Below are positions 58,565 to 64,000 of a stretch of 64,000 nucleotides of DNA, in pieces. The notes under the pieces were generated by a model. That model made no database searches and was not told where the DNA came from. It saw only the letters and a list, made by a program, of their open reading frames with translations. The position numbers and the translations under genes are program-made. The DNA is from Aradus depressus (Eukaryota; Arthropoda; Insecta; Hemiptera; Aradidae), in assembly GCA_963662175.1 (NCBI GenBank), contig OY759215.1:13381079-13445078 (forward strand), written 5' to 3'. Each line of letters opens with the position of its first letter. Position 1 is the stretch's first letter.

Positions 58565-59190
58565 ACTTATTATAACTCTTCCGGAAGTGTCTTTCTCATG
58601 ACGATATTTCGGGACGTTCATATGTCCCTTCATCAGGTCACAATGTGCGAAATATAGATAAGAGAAACAAAACAAAATAACAAATATATATAAAAAAAAT
58701 ATAAATGAATAAATACAAAAATAAATTGGCATTAAAAAAATGATAATAAAAGATTTTTAAAAATACATAAAAGAATAAACCAAGAAAAATAAAATAAATT
58801 ATATTAGTTTATTGGTAATAAAAAAATAATTATAAATCGTAGATTCGACAGACTTTAAAGACATCCATCTGTGTAGAAATTCTGCCAACAAAAAAAATAA
58901 CATAAATGCTATGAATCAAATGATGTTTTTCGGATTTTTATAAATTGTGATTATTTTATTATTTTTTAAGAAATGAAGAAAAAAATTGGATTCCTAGCAA
59001 AGGGTTTGCTCCAACATTTTTATACGTTTAGTTTAGTTTAGATGTTTTTATTGTTTCTATTGTGTTTCTAAATGGGGAAGAGCATTAAAGGAATTAATTC
59101 CTTTATGAGTTAGACATTTTTTGTAAAAAAGAAGCAATGTTTAGTTGTTCGAAAACCTTTTTTCTATCGGAAAATATAAGCTTGTAAGTC
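58565..59190 (-). mobile_element. Hammerhead-bearing repeat HHR-A
   Basis: Read on the minus strand, body signatures at 59190-58845 (AATTCCTTTAATGCTCTTCC, TCTGTCGAATCTACG) are followed by the best hammerhead-like motif at 58641-58598 and the end ACACTTCCGGAAGAGTTATA. Same order as the plus-strand copy at 19620-20510 without the gypsy scrap. No reverse transcriptase or endonuclease is seen. Confidence 0.55.
58598..58641 (-). ncRNA. Hammerhead ribozyme-like motif, all core bases present
   Basis: Minus strand, 5' to 3': GUGAC (stem I), CUGAUGA (58636-58630), one extra A, GGGAC-8-base loop-GUCCC (stem II, 5 bp), GAA, AUAU (stem III, self-complementary, so probably active as a dimer if at all), C (58603, cleavage base), GUCAU (stem I partner, 5 bp with one G-U). 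The predicted cut lies between 58603 and 58602. The only departure from the canonical plan is the unpaired base between CUGAUGA and stem II. Self-cleavage is inferred, not shown. Confidence 0.6.
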
Positions 59191-59269
59191 ACGTTGCTCC
59201 TTTAGTAGTCATCCATAGCATCAGCAAGTAGAGAGGTTAGTGCTGGAGTCAAAGGACTACTGCGTCTTA

Positions 59270-59880
59270 TTCGAATAGATCTATTAATTTTATCGAGAAT
59301 TATTGTATTCGTAAACATAGACTTTTTTTTTTTTCATTTTTGAATCAAGGAAGAACCTGAAATTCTTGTGAAAACTCGACATTGAATTTCTAATCGATTA
59401 CATAACTTCCCCTATACTTCATATGGCTGGGGAAATAATTCTCCACCTCCACGAAGGATTGTCAGACCAATGAAAAATAAGTGGTCGGTGAAACACCAAT
59501 GTACATCCCCAGGACGAATTAATCAAGTGTTCACTCTCCCTCTAAACCAATCGAACGTTTGGGCTAAAACTTAATAGTTGAATAACATATGGGCATCTGA
59601 ATCCTCACATTAAATTTTGTGTCGATACATTCATTATTACGGCAGTAATTACAGTTTTTGAGTCAAGCCCCTCTTTATTGATCCTCCTCCTCTTCCCTTC
59701 TTTCAATTTCTTGAAAAATCAATAATTGCCGTCCTTAAGAGGTCTTGAATTTAGATATTAAATTTCTTGGCAATACAATCATTATTTCGACAGTTTTTGG
59801 GAGTTTTGAGTAGAGCCCAGTGGAGAGTCCTTCATGAGTCTCCAGGATAGAACTTCACAATCTCTGATCTGATGTTAACT
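59270..59880. repeat. Dispersed repeat DR-1
   Basis: CATAACTTCCCCTATACTTC then ATATGGCTGGGGAAATA (palindromic end, 59400-59438), GTCGGTGAAACACCAATGTA, TTTTGTGTCGATACATTCAT. Confidence 0.55.
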
Positions 59881-60599
59881 TTGTAAGGAGCCAAAAAGGT
59901 CCTCTCCTCCCCTCCATTTTACATTACAGGCATAGGGAAAAAAGTTAAATATATTGCCCCTATATTTTCTTTCAACTTTTCAGGACACATTTAATCGTTG
60001 TTTTCTTGTAGTTTTATATAGGTCATAAAAAAATAAACTTAAACCCTTCGTATGTAGTGATAAAAAGGGGAGAAAATCAAAATTTGTAATTCTAATGCAA
60101 TATAAAGGGATACTAAGAAATAAAAAGAGGGGGATATTGTTTGCTATTTTGGGTGGAGCGAGAAAAGGAGGCTGTAAAATATTTATACCTCTTTGGGAGG
60201 GGGGGGAGCCTGTGCTGCATATTATAAAGGGCACATTATATGAGGTCCGGGGGGTGTAAAACCTATGAGACAGAGAATCGTAAAAGGAAAAATAAGAAGA
60301 GAAAGCAATTTTCAGGGGTGGTTATAGTAAGGGATGGTGGCGGTGTTGTGGAGCGGAACTCTTGATAAAACGCTCCTTTCTATAAATCCCATCTTCATCT
60401 TTATCTGGTCTAAAGTCCGGTTTATTTAGCTGAGGTAGTCCGTCTATGAGGTGACAGGAGCTAGTCAGGTCGTCAAACTGGCACCTAGGTTACTTCTCAT
60501 CCCTCATAAATACACCCTTTTATAGAGGGGTTTTACATCAGCCCAAGAATTTTAACACAGCGACTTCTGTTTTCTATTTATAAAGATACAACTGTTGTT

Positions 60600-60948
60600 G
60601 GGGTACAATTACCAGCATCTATGATGAAACGTATAGATATGAAAGGTCCACGGGACGTAAATTTATCTAAATTATAAGGACTAAAAAATAATAATAATAA
60701 AAAAATAAATAAATAAAAAGGAATTGAAAAACAATTTTGATGGATGGGTAGTAAGAGAAATAATAAAAGTAAAGGAAAATAAAGTTGAAAAATATTAATA
60801 ATTAATATGATTCAAGACGGCAATAAGTCGCGGTTCCACCTCTTCTTCAACCTTCGTGGGGGGTTATGTGGTAAGTGTTGTAAATATAATGTACGTATTT
60901 CTGGGGTTGTATGTGTGTAAAGTTTGCTAAAAAAACGTATGTAAGTAG
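60600..60948 (+). mobile_element. Dispersed element DR-2, second copy
   Basis: CCAGCATCTATGATGA near the start, GACAATTTTGATGGATGGGT, TAAGTCGCGGTTCCACCTCT and the same 3' end GTAAGTAG as at 17767. Lacks about 40 bp present in the first copy. GUCC-AC-GGGAC near 60646-60656 is the hammerhead-like stem II, but GAA is altered. Confidence 0.6.
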
Positions 60949-61327
60949 TTTGTATTGTTTTGGGTACTGTGTGTGTCATGAGATGGTTATGAAGTGTTCT
61001 ATTGTTTACGTATGATGGGCACTGTGTTATCAGTTTAAGGGTTTTTGACTGAAAATCCTGAATTCGTTTGATGTTTTTCCATGTCTAATTTTGATCGTCT
61101 ATTTAGAAGAGCCTAGCGTATTTTTGAGTCGACGGTTCAGCGTGTTTAGTCGGACTGAAATTATATATGTTTTCATAGGAATTTCATGACGTCAATAAGA
61201 ATTTATTTTATGCAAATTGGCCAAGGACTATGCGCTAGGAATTTCATTGAACTTAACTAGGACACCTTGTAGTTATCAAATCGTATATGTGAAGCCTTCT
61301 ACGCGTTTCTTTACATCTAATAGTACT

Positions 61328-61640
61328 AGAGGGCGTCGATAGCTCAGTGGTATGCGTGCTTGTCTTCTGAGCTCAAGATCGTGGGTTCGAAACCCGACCC
61401 TTAATTTATTTTACCTCCCAGGTCCTTCGGACGTTAAGCGATGGTCCCGAGCCTGTACGATGTCAGGTACTCGTTAAAGACCCCTGCCCTAGGTGAATAA
61501 AAAAATTTAGGGTAGGCAAAATTTAGGACTCCGACAGTAGAGTCGGGCTCATGTCCACCAGAGTGACGAAAGAGCACACTGGTAGTAGGCGATATGACCT
61601 CGTAGTTAAAGCCCGGGCATGAGTCATAATAACTAACTCC
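61328..61640 (+). mobile_element. SINE-1 with target duplication
   Basis: Flanked by AATAGTACT at 61319-61327 and 61641-61649. Complete tRNA head (GATAGCTCAGTGGTATGCGT; GTGGGTTCGAAACCCGACCC), a body with a deletion of about 30 bp after the head, and tail ATAATAACTAACT. Confidence 0.85.
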
Positions 61641-61649
61641 AATAGTACT

Positions 61650-62550
61650 CCACCAGGATGTGACGACTAAACTGCCGAATGTGTGCTAGAGGCTCTTTAG
61701 AACAATTTTCATTTTAAAGTTTATTCCATAAACAAAAATATATTTGTCATTTTTCAAAAGCTTTACATACATTGCAGGGATTAAGCCAATGGTGAGATAA
61801 TACAATTCTTCACAAAACCATACAGAATGTTAAATGAAAACGTCACGTGTAGTGAGTGTAAGAGATAAACGAGGATTTGTTTTGGAGGATGGATTTAAAC
61901 TGAACCCTCACAAATCCACATTGAAAGAACAATAAAATAAATGAAGAGAGGACAATGAAGTGGTCGGATCCTGGTCATTGTTCATTGGAGAAAAAAAGAA
62001 GAGAAAACATCCAAAAACCAGTGTTTGTTGACAATCATCCCTCCGTCTCTCTCAGCCTGTTTATACAAATAAGCAGTAGATGGCAGTGTCAACAATACAG
62101 TAAACCCAGGAAAAATGTATATTAATTCCATGTTTCTTCATGCTGTCGTTCATATGATGGCTGTCAAAAGCCAAAAACCTGCCCTAAAGTAGGTTATTGT
62201 TATGAGAAAAAGTAAAGCAGGGTTTGTGTAAATATGCCAAGAGCAGCCCTTCGCCAAGTTGGTCCTTCCTTCTGGCAGCCCTCCCTCGGCTAAAGTTTGT
62301 TTCTCAAGAGGCTCCACCCCCACCCCACATCACAATGTTATTACCTCATGATTCAATATAGGAGCTTGTACGATTAACCCAACAATTTAGGCATCTTTTC
62401 CTTATACCAATTTTCTTTAACGTATTTTTCAGCATATTTCTTTTTCCATAAAAAAAAATAAATCTAAAAAAAAAAAAAACATTAAAATCCGCCACGAACA
62501 CTTTTCGAAAAATTCTGTTCTCTGATAACATTTAAAACAGATGTATGTAT
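61650..62550. other. Non-coding stretch, nothing recognised
   Basis: No repeat, RNA or protein signature was identified. Confidence 0.35.
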
Positions 62551-62555
62551 GATAG

Positions 62556-62640
62556 TTGTTGCAGCTGGGGTATCGGCTGTTGTCCAGCACATACAGGCCG
62601 GGGTGCCTAGAATATAACAATAACCAGCTGAACAATCATA
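62556..62640 (+). repeat. DR-5 copy
   Basis: GCTGGGGTATCGGCTGTTGT, CCAGCACATACAGGCCGGGG, CCAGCTGAACAATCA; compare 4577 and 5390. Confidence 0.5.
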
Positions 62641-62693
62641 ACTCAATGATCATAGCAACATATCTTCTTAACCACACTTGTTTTAACAATGAT

Positions 62694-63036
62694 CTGAGGG
62701 CGCCGGTAGCTCAGTGGTATGCGTGCTTGACTTCTGAGCTCAAGGTCGTGGGTTCATAGCCCGACCGAGGCCCTTAGTTTATTTTATCTGGGAGGTAAAA
62801 CAAACTTAAGCACGCCGTCCTTCGGATGGGACGTTAAGCGATGGTCCCGAGCCTGTACGATGTCAGGTACTCGTTAAAGACCCCTACCCTAGATGAATAA
62901 AAATTTAGGGTAGGCAAAATTTAGAACTCCCACAGTAGAGTCGGGCTCATGTTCACCAGAATGACGAAAGAGCGCTCTGGTAGTAGGCGATATGACCTCG
63001 TAGTTAAAGCCCGGGCATGAGTCATAAAACCTAACC
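62694..63036 (+). mobile_element. SINE-1, best-preserved copy with 15-bp target duplication
   Basis: Flanked by TGTTTTAACAATGAT at 62679-62693 and 63037-63051. 343 bp. Head GAGGGCGCCGGTAGCTCAGT with the A box; B box GTGGGTTCATAGCCCGACC (two changes from GGTTCGAAACC). Body with GGGACGTTAAGCGATGGTCC and TCAGGTACTCGTTAAAGACC. End GGGCATGAGTCATAAAACCT then AACC. The 15-bp duplication fits LINE-driven target-primed reverse transcription. No protein. Confidence 0.92.
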
Positions 63037-63051
63037 TGTTTTAACAATGAT

Positions 63052-63758
63052 AATATTGATTTGTAAGTATTCAATTATTGCGAATTCTAATTTTTGCATA
63101 TTTGAAAAAAATAAAATGAAAAAATAAATAAAGTCCGTGTTTTGATGACTTACTTAAAATTTTTATTCTAATTATTTTTGTAAAATATATTTTTTTTATT
63201 ATCAATAATATGTATTTTTATTACTATCATTAATTTTAGTTATTTACTACGTATTTTATTGTTATTTGTTAATAAATTTATTAATATATATATTTTTTTT
63301 TTATTTTGCTCTTTGTGATCTGAGGAAGAGTAGTGTAATTGTCCAGGATAATCGTCGAAAAGATTTAGGTACCTTAAAAAAATATTAATATAATATATTT
63401 ATAATTAAAAATGTAATAAAAACCTATACATATATCTATTATATTTATTAATATTACAATTTTTATATTAATTGGTTTTCTATTATGTATTTTATTTCTA
63501 TATTTATTATTATTTATTTCCTAAGTGTTTAATGTCGGTTGATGTATATACTTTTAAGCTATATAAATTAAATCATATTATAATTAACTTCGCCCGGAAT
63601 AACTTAAAGCAGATTAGTAACTTTAAACATGTTAGTAATGTTATCGTGAGCCCAAACAAGCCCCCAGTAATGTTACCTGATTAGTAACTAAGTTACTTGA
63701 TTTTACAATAAGTTGACAATTCTAATGACTTCATTACCGGTGATTTGTGATATACATA

Positions 63759-63804
<46 letters not shown>

Positions 63805-64000
63805 TACTACATAATCTATGATTTAATTGGGCTTATAATGTTGCTACATATGGAATTTCATCATAATCGATTCAGTAGTTTTTGCACCAATGTGTTACAA
63901 ACACACGGTCAGACACAACTTCTGAATTATATAAAGAGATAAAAACTCTTATTGAAGGCAATCTGTTATAGATAGGTAAGTACTGGCGTGGACTTATTAT
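63052..64000. other. AT-rich non-coding stretch
   Basis: No gene seen; contains a TA microsatellite. Confidence 0.5.
63752..63801. repeat. TA microsatellite
   Basis: About 24 uninterrupted AT/TA units. Confidence 0.95.

Noticed and set aside
62698..62775. tRNA gene at the SINE-1 head
   Set aside because: The anticodon loop is too large, the acceptor does not close, and the same sequence is followed by a shared ~260-bp body in many copies.
63315..63365. Hammerhead-like motif (CTGAGGA ... GAAAAGAT)
   Set aside because: No stem II pairing of useful length and no stem I partner.

Overview
The window looks like repeat-dominated DNA from an invertebrate animal nucleus, most likely an arthropod (possibly a crustacean; this is inference and no species is claimed). 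It is roughly two-thirds A+T by eye and full of TA microsatellites. It has no operons, no bacterial signals and no convincing host protein-coding exon. Every recognisable protein similarity is to a transposable element: Ty3/gypsy, Tc1, mariner, and LINE reverse transcriptase and RNase H pieces. The short open reading frames elsewhere look like chance or repeat-derived frames.

Layout. 1-5.4 kb is plain AT-rich DNA. 5.9-6.3 kb holds an internally deleted Tc1-like relic. 7-20 kb holds dispersed repeats, a tRNA-derived SINE, a G-quadruplex-type tract and hammerhead-ribozyme-like motifs. 20-25 kb has a hammerhead-bearing repeat with a gypsy pol scrap, a strong hairpin and a LINE RT relic. 25.9-26.6 kb is a miniature LTR element. 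27.5-28.9 kb is a dead Tc1-like transposon abutting a LINE fragment. 32.4-36.8 kb has two LINE 3' ends with SINEs beside them. 38.9-39.8 kb is a deleted mariner. 41.4-46.1 kb is an apparently intact, recent Ty3/gypsy retrotransposon of CsRn1 type, inserted in a LINE 3' end. 46.9-49.7 kb carries a 149-bp satellite with a dimeric higher-order repeat. 50-63 kb has more SINEs of two families, a MITE and more hammerhead-like repeats.

How the parts relate. The gypsy element (identical 219-bp LTRs, 4-bp target duplication, gag and pol open) is the only apparently competent unit. The SINEs presumably depend on a LINE; the best copy has a 15-bp target duplication, which fits target-primed reverse transcription. 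Tc1 and mariner copies have lost catalytic residues.

The most unusual theme is a set of about ten short motifs in dispersed repeats that fit a hammerhead ribozyme plan: stem I, CUGANGA, stem II, GAAA, a tiny self-complementary stem III and a cleavable NUH. The copies share a departure, one extra base between the core and stem II. Hammerheads are known in Penelope-like elements and retrozymes, but no Penelope-type reverse transcriptase was seen here. A second unusual feature is that the gypsy LTR ends in tandem copies of its own primer-binding site.
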